Source: Microcyclospora pomicola
Taxonomy: Eukaryota; Ascomycota; Dothideomycetes; Capnodiales
DNA length: 64,000 nt
Reading direction: 5' to 3'
NCBI GenBank assembly: GCA_002786065.1
Contig: NHNY01000015.1
Span: forward strand, 124,001-188,000
The notes beneath the pieces were generated by a model. The model was given only the letters and a program-made list of their open reading frames with translations, was not told where the DNA came from and searched no databases. Shown piece by piece: positions 54,128 through 64,000 of the stretch. Made by a program: the position numbers and the translations under genes. The stretch's first letter is position 1. Each line of letters begins with the position of its first letter.

Positions 54128-55191
54128 GCTATCTCATACCCTCTCCATTCACTTGGAACCAGCCCTCCGAATTGGCTTGTGCCCCTCTACTCCAGGAAGA
54201 GTGCGACCTTGGCCAGACCCCTTCCCCAGCGCATTCGTCCTACTTGGCCAGACTGTGTCACCAGCAAACCCGGCCGACTCAGACGCATGCGCTCATCGGT
54301 GGCCGTATTTACCCAGTGTATCCAAGTGTCTCCGCTTCCACTCCCGCTTCTGTTGCTCTTCCTGTATCGTTTCTGCGATTGATAGTGCCGTTGCGTGTTT
54401 AGAAGTGTCCACCTCGGCGCCGAACGCGCGCGACTACGATCTTGGCCTGAACAACTCCTATGGTCCGGCGGCCGATACTCGTAGATGGAATGACGACGGA
54501 TCTATTATATGATCCAGCGGGGGTTAAGGATAGCGCTTTGGGTGATGATGGTGCTACGGCGTTGCTGCTCATGCCAGACGTTGAAGTGCCAAGAATTGCA
54601 GCGCAGCGGCGCTCAAAGGGGGGAAGAGAGCATATGTACAGACAGACTGGGCGGGAGATACGGTCTACAACATGCGATAGTGTCGCCTATAGGAGTCAAG
54701 GTTCACAAGAGACATCGACAGTCGCTTTGGGTCGTGTGTATATTGTTTTGTTACATATCTTTACCTGTCATGTTTCATATATGCCTTTAGAGCCGTCACC
54801 GATTCACAGTAGGGCGGATGCTTCCTTAGAATAAAGCCTCTAGTGAGCGGCGGGAGTCGCGGCGGGTCGCTAGTCTGGCCTGCCCGATGATGCGCGTCCG
54901 AGAGCTGCCTCAGTCTGTACTTGTGCCTCAGTGCTATCAAACATCTCACGAGGGCAGACACCACATCACCCCCATCCACTTCAACGGCCACCACGCCATC
55001 TTCAAACACAGTCCTTCCAGCCCGCAGCATCACGGCCCCGATATCATCGCAGAATTTGAGCACGACGGGCTTCTCTCGGCTTCCACGCCACGTCCCATCA
55101 TTGCAGCAGCGACTTCACGGTCCAACACTTGCGTCGACCTCCACTTTGCTTGCGTTGCAAGTGAGCAATCAAGAAGAGAACAACGAGCAGG
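54128..55191. promoter_or_regulatory. Divergent promoter, cet1 / rpn2
   Basis: About 1.06 kb between the cet1 start (minus) and rpn2 start (plus). I looked for a yeast-type PACE element (GGTGGCAAA) on either strand and found none. Several frames cover the region without recognisable products. Confidence 0.45.
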
Positions 55192-58100
55192 ATGGTTGGC
55201 CTGACGTCCGCGGCTGGTATCGTGGCTTTCCTGTCCGAGCCAGACCCGGCGTTGCAAGCATATGCGCTGGACAAACTGAACGATGAGATCGAGAGCATCT
55301 GGCCAGAGGTGACTGCGTCTATCGGAACAATGTAAGTACAACACACACTCCCGGCGGCCATCATGGACCTAGCTGGGCATGAGCGTCGATCATCCATCCA
55401 TCATGCTGGTCCGCAAAGAGATGAGCGCTATTGTTCTGTAGTATGGCGAAGCTCACAATCACCTTACAGAGAAGCATTGTACGAAGACAAGTCTTTCCCG
55501 GAGCGCGAGCTTGCCGCTCTCGTCCTCTCCAAAGTCTATTACCAGCTTCAAGAGTACGATGAATCCATGGTCTTTGCCTTGGGTGCTGGCAAACACTTCA
55601 GCCTTGAAGAGTCTGGAGAGTACGAAGAGACCATTGTCGCCAAATGCATCGATACCTACATCTCGCTATGTGTCTTGCATAATCCGCCGGCCCAGTCATC
55701 ACAGATGCGAGGAGCGTCGGCTGAGTTTCAGCGAGATGGCCAGTCATCCCAGGCCAACATCGCATCACCTACAACACCGTTTTCACAAGCAGCACTTCCG
55801 TCCAAGTCATTGCTATCGCGTGAGGAGCACGAAACTGCCTGGGATCCTTCCATGCCTGGCGGTGGAAATGCCAACATTCCTGGCGCACATCCTAATCCCA
55901 TGACGCTTTCTCCGGCCGTCCAAAAGAACCTACGGACGATTATCAGCAGGCTTTTTGAAAGCTGTTATGAAGTTGGGGCTTACAAGCAAGTGGTTGGCAT
56001 TGCGGTAGAGGCTCGGAATATGAGTACTTTAAGGGAAGCCATCTTGAGATCGAGCCAGGAAGCGAAGAGCAAGGGCAAGAAATCCACGGCAAATACCACC
56101 TCAACCGAAGAGCTTATGGAGTACGTACTCGACATCTGCATGAATGTGGTTCAAGAGCGTGGGCTCCGCAACGAGATCTTGAAGATGATTCTTGAGCTTC
56201 TGAGTGATATTCCAAACCCGGACTATTTCGCGATTGCCCGATGTGTGATTTACCTTGATCAGCACACCATGGCATCCGACTTGGTTCGCTCGCTGGTGAA
56301 GAAAGGCGATGGCAAATCGCTTGCCGTGGCATACCAATTGTCCTTCGACCTCTACGAGAATGGTACACAGGAGTTCTTACAAAAGGTCATGGAGGAACTG
56401 CCGGAGACCGATGCCGCCGAGCAGGCGGGAGCCACGCAATCTACGAGCGACGCTGTGCAGCCCTCGACTCCACGTGCTAATGAGGACGAAAACGCGGCTG
56501 AATCGGATCAGCTCTTGTCAGAACTCCAAGACAGTGCTGGTGCACCAGCCACTTCCACGATTGTGACATCAAGGGTCAAGCCAAGTGCCGAGTCCGAAGA
56601 GGCGAAGAAAGCTTACACCTCAATCCGAAGCATCTTGAGGGGCACGAAAAGCATTGAGCTCAACCTTGAGTTCCTGTTCCGCAGCAGCCATTCTGACAAG
56701 GCTGTACTGAACAAGATCCGAGATTCGTTAGAGGCTCGGAACAGTATCTTTCACACCTCTGTCACGTTCGCAAATGCATTCATGAACGCTGGAACCACAA
56801 TTGACAGCTTCTTCCGAGAGAATCTCGAGTGGCTTGGAAAAGCGGTCAATTGGTCTAAGTTCACCGCAACCGCTGCATTAGGTGTAATCCATCGCGGAAA
56901 CCTCAGCCAGGGTCAAAAGCTGTTGGAACCTTACCTTCCTAAAGACAACGGTGCTGCGACCTCCGGCAGTACGTACAGCCAGGGTGGTTCGCTGTACGCG
57001 TTGGGTCTCATCTATACGAACCATGGAACCCATGTGCTGGACTACCTCCGGACACAGTTCAAGGCGACGCAAGAAGAGGTTGTGCAACATGGCGGAGCCC
57101 TTGGTCTTGGTGTTGCTGGCATGGCGACCGGCTCGGAGGAGATCTACGAGGAACTCAAGAACGTCCTATACCAGGATTCGGCTATCAACGGTGAGGCTGT
57201 CGGCCTCGCGATGGGCCTTGTCATGCTTGGAACCGGCAATGTGAAAGCGCTGGAAGACATGATCCAATATGCCCATGACACCCAGCACGAGAAAGGTGTC
57301 CGCGGCCTGGCGATGGGCATGGCATTGATCATGTATGCGAGACAAGAGGCTGCCGATGAGCTGATCAATGGGCTGCTCGAAGACGCCGATCCAGCACTGA
57401 GATACGGTGGCATCATGACCATCGCACTCGCATACTGCGGCAGCGGCAGCAATAAGGCAGTACGGAAACTACTCCACGTCGCCGTTAGCGACGTCAGCGA
57501 CGATGTCCGACGGATTGCCGTGATGGGTTTGGGCTTTGTGCTCTTTCGAAAGCCAGGTAGCGTCCCTCGCATGGTCGAGCTGCTGTCCGAGTCATACAAC
57601 CCACATGTGCGCTACGGTGCCACCATGGCGCTCGGTATTGCATGCGCTGGCACAGGCTTGGACGAGGCAATAGACCTTCTCGAGCCGATGACAAAAGATT
57701 CTGTAGATTTCGTGAGGCAGGGCGCGCTGATTGCGCTAGCCATGATTATGGTGCAGCAAAACGATGCGATGAACCCCAAAGTCAGCGCAATCCGAAAACA
57801 ACTGCAGAAAGCCATCGGTGATCGACATGAAGATGCCATGGCCAAGTTTGGCTGCGCGCTCGCTCTTGGTATAATTGATGCTGGTGGCCGCAACTGCACC
57901 ATCGGGCTTCAGACACAGACTGGAAACCTGAACATGGCAGCTATTGTCGGCATGGCCGTCTTCACTCAGTACTGGTACTGGTTCCCTTTGACTCACTTCC
58001 TAGCATTGTCCTTCACACCTACAGCCATCATCGGCGTGGACCAAGATTTGGAAGTTCCGAGCTTCAAGTTCCATAGCGACACCCGTCCTAGCATGTTTGA

Positions 58101-58832
58101 ATACCCGCCAGAGCAGGAGGTAAAGACGGAAGAGGCACCAGAGAAGGTTAAGACTGCAGTATTGTCTACCACCGCACAAGCGAGACGACGAAAGCTTGCC
58201 AAGGATCGCCAAAACAAATCCGATGGCATGGATATCGAACCGACTTCCGCCACACCAAAGGCAGATGCCGAAGATGACAAGATGGACACTGATGACGGCC
58301 TGGAAATCAAGACCGGAGATGAGACGGACGGAGAGAAGGACAACCTCAAGAAGCGGATAGAGAAGGAGAAGGTTGGCTACGACCTCGAGAACATGAAACG
58401 TGTTCTTCCTGCGCAGATAAAATACATCAGCTTCGCGGCTGATGGCCGATATCAGCCAGTCAAGAAGGTAAGGACTCAATCAAGATTGCCACTGTACTAG
58501 AACTTGTGCTAACGATGTCGATATAGCCCACCGGCGGAGTGATCCTTCTCCATGACACCAAGAGCTCTGAGCCGAAGTCTCTGCTTGAGCTCAAAGCACG
58601 TAAAAAGACGGCCGCTCCGGCTCCAGGTGCAGGCAACAGCGTAGGCACCGCATCAAGGGAGGTCAACATGGCCGACTTTGCTCCCGTTGTCGGTGGAGGC
58701 GCTGCTGCCGCTGCTGGAGTTCTTACAGCCGTGGACGAAGACGAGGATGGAGAGGAAGCACCACTGCCTGATGAATTCGAGGTCGACGATGATGATGACG
58801 AGGAGGACGAGGAGGGAGATGATGACGAGTAA
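55192..58832 (+). CDS. rpn2: 26S proteasome regulatory subunit Rpn2
   Basis: Largest non-ATPase subunit of the 19S base, 1147 residues. Exons are 55192-55331, 55470-58467 and 58527-58832. The start reads MVGLTSAAGIVAFLSEPDPALQ. Exon joining gives IGTIEALYEDKSFPEREL and ends with KKPTGGVILLHDTK. A low-complexity insert (about 105-170) interrupts the N-terminal helical region. The toroid of proteasome/cyclosome repeats (about 540-850) is easily seen: SLYALGLIYTNHG, GALGLGVAGMATG, AVGLAMGLVMLGTG, GLAMGMALIMYAR, GIMTIALAYCGSG, MGLGFVLF, YGATMALGIACAGTG, ALIALAMIMV and FGCALALGIIDAGG. The C-terminal region carries a conserved bundle and ends in an acidic tail (DDDDEEDEEGDDDE). In other species Rpn2 binds Rpn13 through its C-terminus; this acidic end has no obvious Pro-rich Rpn13 site. 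Identification is secure. Confidence 0.97.
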
Positions 58833-60365
58833 GTTGTACGAGAGATCGGCTTTCGCGTGGCAGGACTGCCTTTCTTTCCAAGGCCACAAGTCACATGTAT
58901 TCGTAGACTAGACTTGCAACTTGTTACATCGTGTAATAGGATCGTTGCAATAACGACGGCCGCTGAGGAGCAGTCCAGTTAATCAATACTATCCTTCCAT
59001 GCCTCTTATCAATAGGGCATACTGCGTGCAGATACGGCCTTGAGTTTCACTCGTGTCACAAAAGTTGCCTTGGCTACACGGAACTACACCCGTAAACGAG
59101 GTACTCAAGACACTAGGAGATACCGTGGTAACATGAGCACAAGAATTGTAGCAAGCAGGCAAGCTGGTCGTGCAATCGGCTGCTCGCGTTTCGTGCTCAG
59201 CGCGGCACAAGACACGGAGTTTCCGACCTGGCAAATATGGAGCGCTACTGATCATGCGATGTGATGCGTGGATGTTCATCTGCAGACGTTGCTGATGCGT
59301 AAGGTACCGTGTGAGTGAATTGCTCATGGACAGTACAGTAGGTCTACGCAGAAATGCCGGCTGCCAGCATGTCTTGGCAGCTGTTCCGACCGCATCTCAT
59401 CAATATCACCCCGACAATATGCCCGTTCCACGCGTCGTCTCCAGCACTCGGCAACGTTGCGACCGCGAGAACCTTGCTTGTTCCTCACCCTCACTCAGTC
59501 GTATAGTGACGATTCGGACAATCAGTCGGATGTCGTGTCGGTGTCGACGCGGCGGCGAACGACCCAATTAGCCCGCCGGAAGGCACTGAGTCGTAAATTT
59601 GTCTGTGCTACACAGCATGAATTCTACATACCGGAGCTCGCAGCATGCGCGGGTGTTCAGACAGCTCTGCCGAGCGTGGCATGTGAGATCGAGCTCGTTG
59701 ATTAGTTCTGCGTCGAGTCTGGTGGACGAACCGCTGATCTATGGTAGGTTCAACCTTTGAAGGATGAGCTGAAGAGCTTTTTGCATCAACATCCTCGGCT
59801 CTTGTAACTTGGATCGGGACTGTACAATACGAATCCATCTTGTTGAAGCATATCGCAGTATACCTGGTTGCATGGCGGTATAAAACACGACACGACAACG
59901 CTCACTCGAAGCTATTCTTCGCAAACAGCCGAACACTTTAGTGGTGAGTATGTTGTCTACTGCTTCCCGGCCTTCAGATCTGTGACCCATTCCAGCCATA
60001 GCGGGTATGGCTGTCAAGTCGAGACATATGTACTCGCCTTCAGGTTTGTGCTCTTGTGAAGCGTTTCTATTTCTACGATTGTCACAAGCTTCTTCACGCT
60101 CACTCTCGTGGCCAACCACTCCAGATCACATGCTTGCTCAATATGTTGTGCTAGACTCGCTGACCTGCTGTATGAATGCTGTCTCGCGTGTGGTACACCT
60201 CCCTTATGCTCGCTCAACACCTAGAGGATCTCACCTTAGCTGTCATTGACATGATCGTGGACCTCGTCAGTGTCTGACCTAGAGCAGACGACCTGAGTCG
60301 CAATCTGTAACATTTTGTGCTCACTCCATTTCCTCGATTGTGCGCCGAAGTCTGGCTTTCTAGCA
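58833..60365. other. Intergenic, 1.5 kb
   Basis: Between rpn2 (3' end) and the rhodopsin-fold gene (5' side), both plus strand. Two overlapping frames at 59311-59705 are open for 60-90 codons but have no recognised family. No repeat or RNA gene identified. Confidence 0.45.
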
Positions 60366-61853
60366 ATGAGGACTCCTCCTCTCTCGGTCATCCTCGCATG
60401 GCCGAAGGCTAACTACGACAATCCTGATACCAGAGGCTCGGCCCTATTGATTACCAACCTGGTCTTCATCAGTCTGGTACTGACCGCTGTAATCGGGCGC
60501 TTGTATTCGCGTATCGTGATTAACAAGTGGTATGGCGTGGACGACACTATGATGGCATTCGCCCTGGTATGTCAACTACTCGAGTCGAGGCCCGCGATCA
60601 AGATGCTGATGCCAGATTGTAGCTCTTCACTATCGGCCTGAACACATCCGTAATCCTGGCTAATCGATACTATTGCTGGAATAGGCATGTCTGGGACATT
60701 CCTTTAGACATGTTACCTAACGCCAACATCATCGCCATGGTCGCCAAGCTGATGTTCACTCTTGCTTCAACCTTCACCCGCTTGTCCCTGATCTGCTTTT
60801 ATTATCGGCTTGTCAAAGACAGTGGTCGAAAAGGGTACAAGATGGTTCTCCATGCAAGCGTGGCCTTTACCATCGCTGTATGTGCCACGTTCATTTTTCA
60901 GACCATCTTCATCTGCATGTATGCGTTCCATTGTATCAATAGTTTGGGCACATCTGACATCAACCTTCCAGGCCGGTGCAAGCGTACTGGGATGTCTATC
61001 TTTCTGAAACCGGACATTGTCTGGACGAAGGCACCATCACTCTCAGCGCCGGTATCATCAACTGCGTTGCCGATCTTCTGACGACTGTTCTGCCCATCCC
61101 AGTCATCGCCAAGCTCCAAATGCCGCTCAAGCAACGCTGGGGCGTCTGCGTCTTACTTTGTCTAGGCTTCATGGTGACCATCGCAGGTATCGTGCGAACA
61201 TACTATATCTGGAAAAGTCTCGTGCAGAGTTGGGACGAGTCGTGGTTCTCTTATCCGCTATGGATATGCGCGACGGTGGAGATTGACCTTGCTGTCGTGA
61301 GTGAACCACATGCAATCGTGAAAAAATATTTCAGCTGACTCTGGCCCGATAGATCTGTGCCTGTGCGCCAGCATGGAAATCGCTTCTGCAGCACCCCATC
61401 ACGCTCATCTCATCACGATTGTCATTCAAGATATTGCCACTACGTTCGCCGCAAAGCTCACAGCGGGCTTCTTCGACTACCAGCCGGCCCCCAGCCTTTC
61501 ACCCTCTCCGTAGTCTCCCCTGGTTTCAAGTCACGCGGCTGGGGTTTGAGAAGCAAGACGATCGATATAATCAAGCCAGCGAACCTCACTGCCAGAATAT
61601 GGACGTGGAGAATAACTCAATCTCTTCACCTGCTCAGCTGTCTCACGCTACGGATGACCACCCCGAAGGTGAGCACGGGAACTTTACCAGCAAGACCAAC
61701 CAGACTCTATCCGACATGACTCGGCCTCTACAGATCGTCAAGCGACAAAGCATCGAGCAGAATAGTGCTTACTCGAGTCAACGCAGCGTCTCAGTGAGGG
61801 ATACTGCCAGTGGCGTCAGGATGCCTGTGTTGTGGTCCGAGGCAAGCAAGTAA
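60366..61853 (+). CDS. Fungal rhodopsin-fold integral membrane protein (PTH11-like)
   Basis: A seven-helix membrane protein of the family now called fungal rhodopsin domain, 440 residues. Exons are 60366-60566, 60623-60918, 60972-61296 and 61353-61853. Helix 1 (LLITNLVFISLVLTAVIGRLYSR) is followed by the conserved YGVDDTMM, and across intron 1 by LFTIGLNTSV. Further helices are ANIIAMVAKLMFTLASTFTRLSLICFYYRL, VAFTIAVCATFIFQTIFIC, ITLSAGIINCVADLLTTVLPI and VCVLLCLGFMVTIAGIVRTYYIW. CMPVQAYWDV after intron 2 and GHCLDEGTI fit the family's extracellular loop, and the ending IDLAVICACAPAWKSLL is typical. Motif strings here are split where long. The soluble tail (about 300-440) is Ser/Gln rich. There is no CFEM domain. 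Relatives include putative G-protein-coupled receptors; ligand unknown. Confidence 0.87.
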
Positions 61854-62611
61854 AGGTCAGCTGAAAAAATTTAGAAGTACCAGAGCAATTTTGCACGTAG
61901 CATATGTTATGCTATTATGTCCTTTTGGCTGCCCGAATTGGTACTGCCTGGATTATGTAGCGAGGCAAGCTGTCGTGGCTACGACACAGCAATAGCGTTG
62001 GTTTCGGAGATTGCAGTGAGCCTGGTTCATAAGTAAAGGCTTCATGTATTGATCATATATCGTACACTGTCGTTCATGTGTTGCTGTATCATTCGCATGC
62101 TTAGCTGCCCACTCCTCACAGTGTTGAGAGGCCACTGTCAACCTTGTTCGCTGTCAAGTGTAGTGGGCAGCTCGGGCTTCCTGGAATTGATAGCACGTTC
62201 GGGATCTCCCGCAGTCCAAGTTCTCTTGCTTGCAGGACGGAGACATCGATCGTCTTGTGGATTTGCTCATCATTCAATAAGTCAACAGCATCAACTTGGA
62301 CATCTGATCTGTGAAGCCTTAGTTTTCTCCTGCCTGGTTGGACTGTCGTGGTGATCACTTCAACATCGTTCTTCCACGAAGTACTGAAAACTGCACGAAA
62401 TTTGACAATGTCGTGCAACCGTAAAAGGCGACTGGCGAGACCACTTCGGTCACACAAGCCATGGTCACAACGTCAATTGCCTATCCAATGGAAGATCTCG
62501 AAGCCTCCATAAATGAAGAGACAATCGCGTGCCACCAGGGCGATCACGGGGCTGGTTATTGTAAGAAACCAGTAACAATTTTACTATCACGTTCTTCGTC
62601 TTTCATTTACC
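61854..62611. other. Intergenic, upstream of FHA-kinase
   Basis: Between two plus-strand genes. An open frame at 62461-62649 (MVTTSIAYPMEDLEASINEE) ends in the kinase first exon and could be an alternative 5' exon, which I could not resolve. Nothing else recognised. Confidence 0.45.
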
Positions 62612-64000
62612 ATGACCGACCATCAGAGTCCACAGAACAACGATGCTGATTCTTCTAGCATGCGTGTAGGCTCGATATCAGTCCTATGGGTAAGTCAGAA
62701 GCATCAAAGCCGGACAGCACGTTACGCTGCGCCTGTGAAGGAAGGATGGTGTCTAGCAAAGAACTTCACGGCTGGTACAATACGTTCACATGATAGTGGG
62801 ATGATTTCGGGACAAACCCGAAATCATCCCACATTCTGCTTGGTCTGCCTGGCAAAAACGGCATCAGTGCACTGCAGTACACCATCTCGGCGGACAAAGA
62901 GCTTCGTGTCTGGCTGCGGGACTATCACTCTACATATGGCACGTCCGTAGCGTGCAATGGCCAGGCTCGCCAAGTACGAACCAAAGAGCATTGGATATTG
63001 GCGGGCCCTGCCGGCGGAGGAGATTTGCTGAAAGAAGTTGTTATCGACGCTGGGGGGCTCGCGGTCAAGATAGAGTTCCCTAACCACGCAACAGCGCCTT
63101 GGTCATATGTAGAAAACCTGCGGCAGTTCGTCAGCTTGTGCGAAGCTCCCGTAAACCTGGTGAGCGGCAAAGCTCCTGCAGCAGGAAGAACTGAGCTACT
63201 TATCGAAAGCACTACAACGACACTACCTCCCAGTCGAGCTCCAACGCCTGAGACCAGACTCGTTTACTATGACGACGGGCTGATATGGAAAGGCGGATTT
63301 ACTCAGGTTCGTCGGCTCGTGTTGGCATGTAACGGGCGATACTATGCCGCCAAAGAGTTCCCACGATCGGAGAATATATACTGGATGGATGAAAAGCCGT
63401 GGCTTGAGGGGATCCGAATGGAGTTCGCGTTGATGAAGATGAATTCACATGTAAGCAAACCACAATCGCATCTAGCTCTGACAGCTGACTGACAAATCAG
63501 CCAAACATTTTGGAGGTTTTCGAACTTCGAGAGACTCCCGACCCTTCAATTATAATGGGCTACTATGCAGATGGAGCCATGATGAATGCACCAAGCATCA
63601 GCGAAGCAACATATATGACTTTCTTCGGGCAGCTGCTAGACGGACTGAAACACCTTCACGAAAACGGCATCGTACACAGGGACCTTAAGCCAAGTAATTT
63701 CCTAGTCAGACTGCAACCCATGCCTAAGATCGTCATCGCAGACTTTGGAATCGCCAAGGTTGTGTCTGGGACCGAACTGCTCAAAGGATTTGCAGGAACG
63801 GTCAGATATCTAGCGCCGGAAGTGTTTCCCAAGGTCGGAAGCGGGTACGGCGTCTTAGCTGACATCTGGTCCTTGGGAGTCATCGTCGCCGATCATTCGT
63901 ACGACGATATTCCAAACCCGCCAAGCAGGACTGATTTTGATAAGCATGACGGGGCAACCTGGCGTCATATGATGTCGAAATGGCATACGCTGCTGGTCCA
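62612..64000 (+). CDS. FHA-domain protein kinase, cut by window end
   Basis: Serine/threonine kinase with an N-terminal FHA-type region, truncated at the 3' end by the window. Exons are 62612-62689, 62797-63450 and 63501 onward. The FHA-like part reads GTNPKSSHILLGLPGKNGIS, RVWLRDYHSTYGTSVACNGQ; the serine and arginine pattern of true phospho-binders is only partly kept. The kinase has the lysine in YYAAKEF, HRDLKPSN, DFGIAK, and an activation segment ending YLAPEVFP with a preceding GTVR. LADIWSLGVIV follows, so the core is intact as far as seen. Exon 3 begins PNILEVFELRETPDPSI, joined after HSH. Intron 1 (GTAAGT to GATAG) ends at the edge of a perfect hairpin. The start at 62612 is tentative. 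This kind of FHA-kinase is multicopy in many Dothideomycetes; roles unknown. Confidence 0.82.
62796..62832. repeat. Perfect 16-bp inverted repeat, 5-nt loop
   Basis: Left arm GTGGGATGATTTCGGG (62796-62811), loop ACAAA, right arm CCCGAAATCATCCCAC (62817-62832). All 16 positions pair. The left arm includes the G of the predicted intron-1 acceptor and the first codons of exon 2 of the FHA-kinase gene. Confidence 0.93.

Noticed and set aside
59311-59705. Overlapping frames of 82-86 codons with a Ser/Arg-rich stretch
   Set aside because: No family features and no splice partners found; could be a gene remnant but unsupported.
1-64000. Secondary-metabolite or defence gene cluster
   Set aside because: No polyketide synthase, NRPS, terpene cyclase, NLR or toxin genes; neighbours are unrelated housekeeping genes.
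1-64000. Transposons, virus-like elements, CRISPR
   Set aside because: No reverse transcriptase, transposase, integrase, long terminal repeats or spacer arrays were seen by reading.

Overview
The window is nuclear DNA of a filamentous ascomycete. Genes are dense, on both strands, and interrupted by few, short (about 46-107 nt) GT-AG introns. Gene content (KMT6-type EZH2 methyltransferase, Spc7/KNL1, Zn2Cys6 regulator, But2-like secreted protein, fungal rhodopsin-fold membrane protein, FHA-kinase) fits Pezizomycotina, most likely Dothideomycetes near Mycosphaerellales. That placement is inference from content and style, not from a search. No prophage, CRISPR, rRNA, or recognisable transposon was seen.

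Layout. 0.3-7.3 kb: a SnoaL-like protein, kinetochore scaffold Spc7, ribosomal protein uS17 (Rps11), and a small mitochondrial-type coiled-coil protein. 7.6-14 kb: a membrane-anchored cytochrome b5 protein and the histone H3K27 methyltransferase KMT6. 14.5-21 kb: a But2-domain secreted protein gene carrying an in-frame stop, Nbs1 of the MRN complex, and a small cysteine-rich secreted protein built from a duplicated module. 21.4-27 kb: a DUF2196/YwbE plus zinc-finger protein divergent from splicing factor Cwc22, then a Zn2Cys6 regulator ending in polyglutamine. 27-37.5 kb is looser: a 2.4-kb gene-poor stretch, an FBXO31-like F-box protein, an EthD-domain protein, and a patatin-like lipase (Tgl3/4/5 type), separated by AT-rich or motif-rich spacers.

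37.5-46 kb: a Kha1-type cation/H+ antiporter with a GC-AG intron, a secreted GH92 alpha-mannosidase, and squalene synthase (Erg9). 46.8-58.8 kb: Rad2/XPG nuclease, mRNA 5'-triphosphatase Cet1, and proteasome subunit Rpn2. 60.4-64 kb: a seven-helix fungal rhodopsin-fold protein and an FHA-protein kinase gene cut by the window end; the kinase gene has a perfect 16-bp hairpin at its first splice acceptor.

Most genes are conserved housekeeping genes (chromosome segregation, DNA repair, chromatin, splicing, capping, translation, proteolysis, sterol synthesis). They do not form one pathway or cluster. The less ordinary parts are the small duplicated-module secreted protein, the YwbE/zinc-finger fusion, the stop-bearing But2 gene, the GC-AG intron and the splice-site hairpin. 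I did not find convincing evidence of a wholly new system. Splice sites below were chosen by eye from consensus sites, reading-frame continuity and remembered family alignments.
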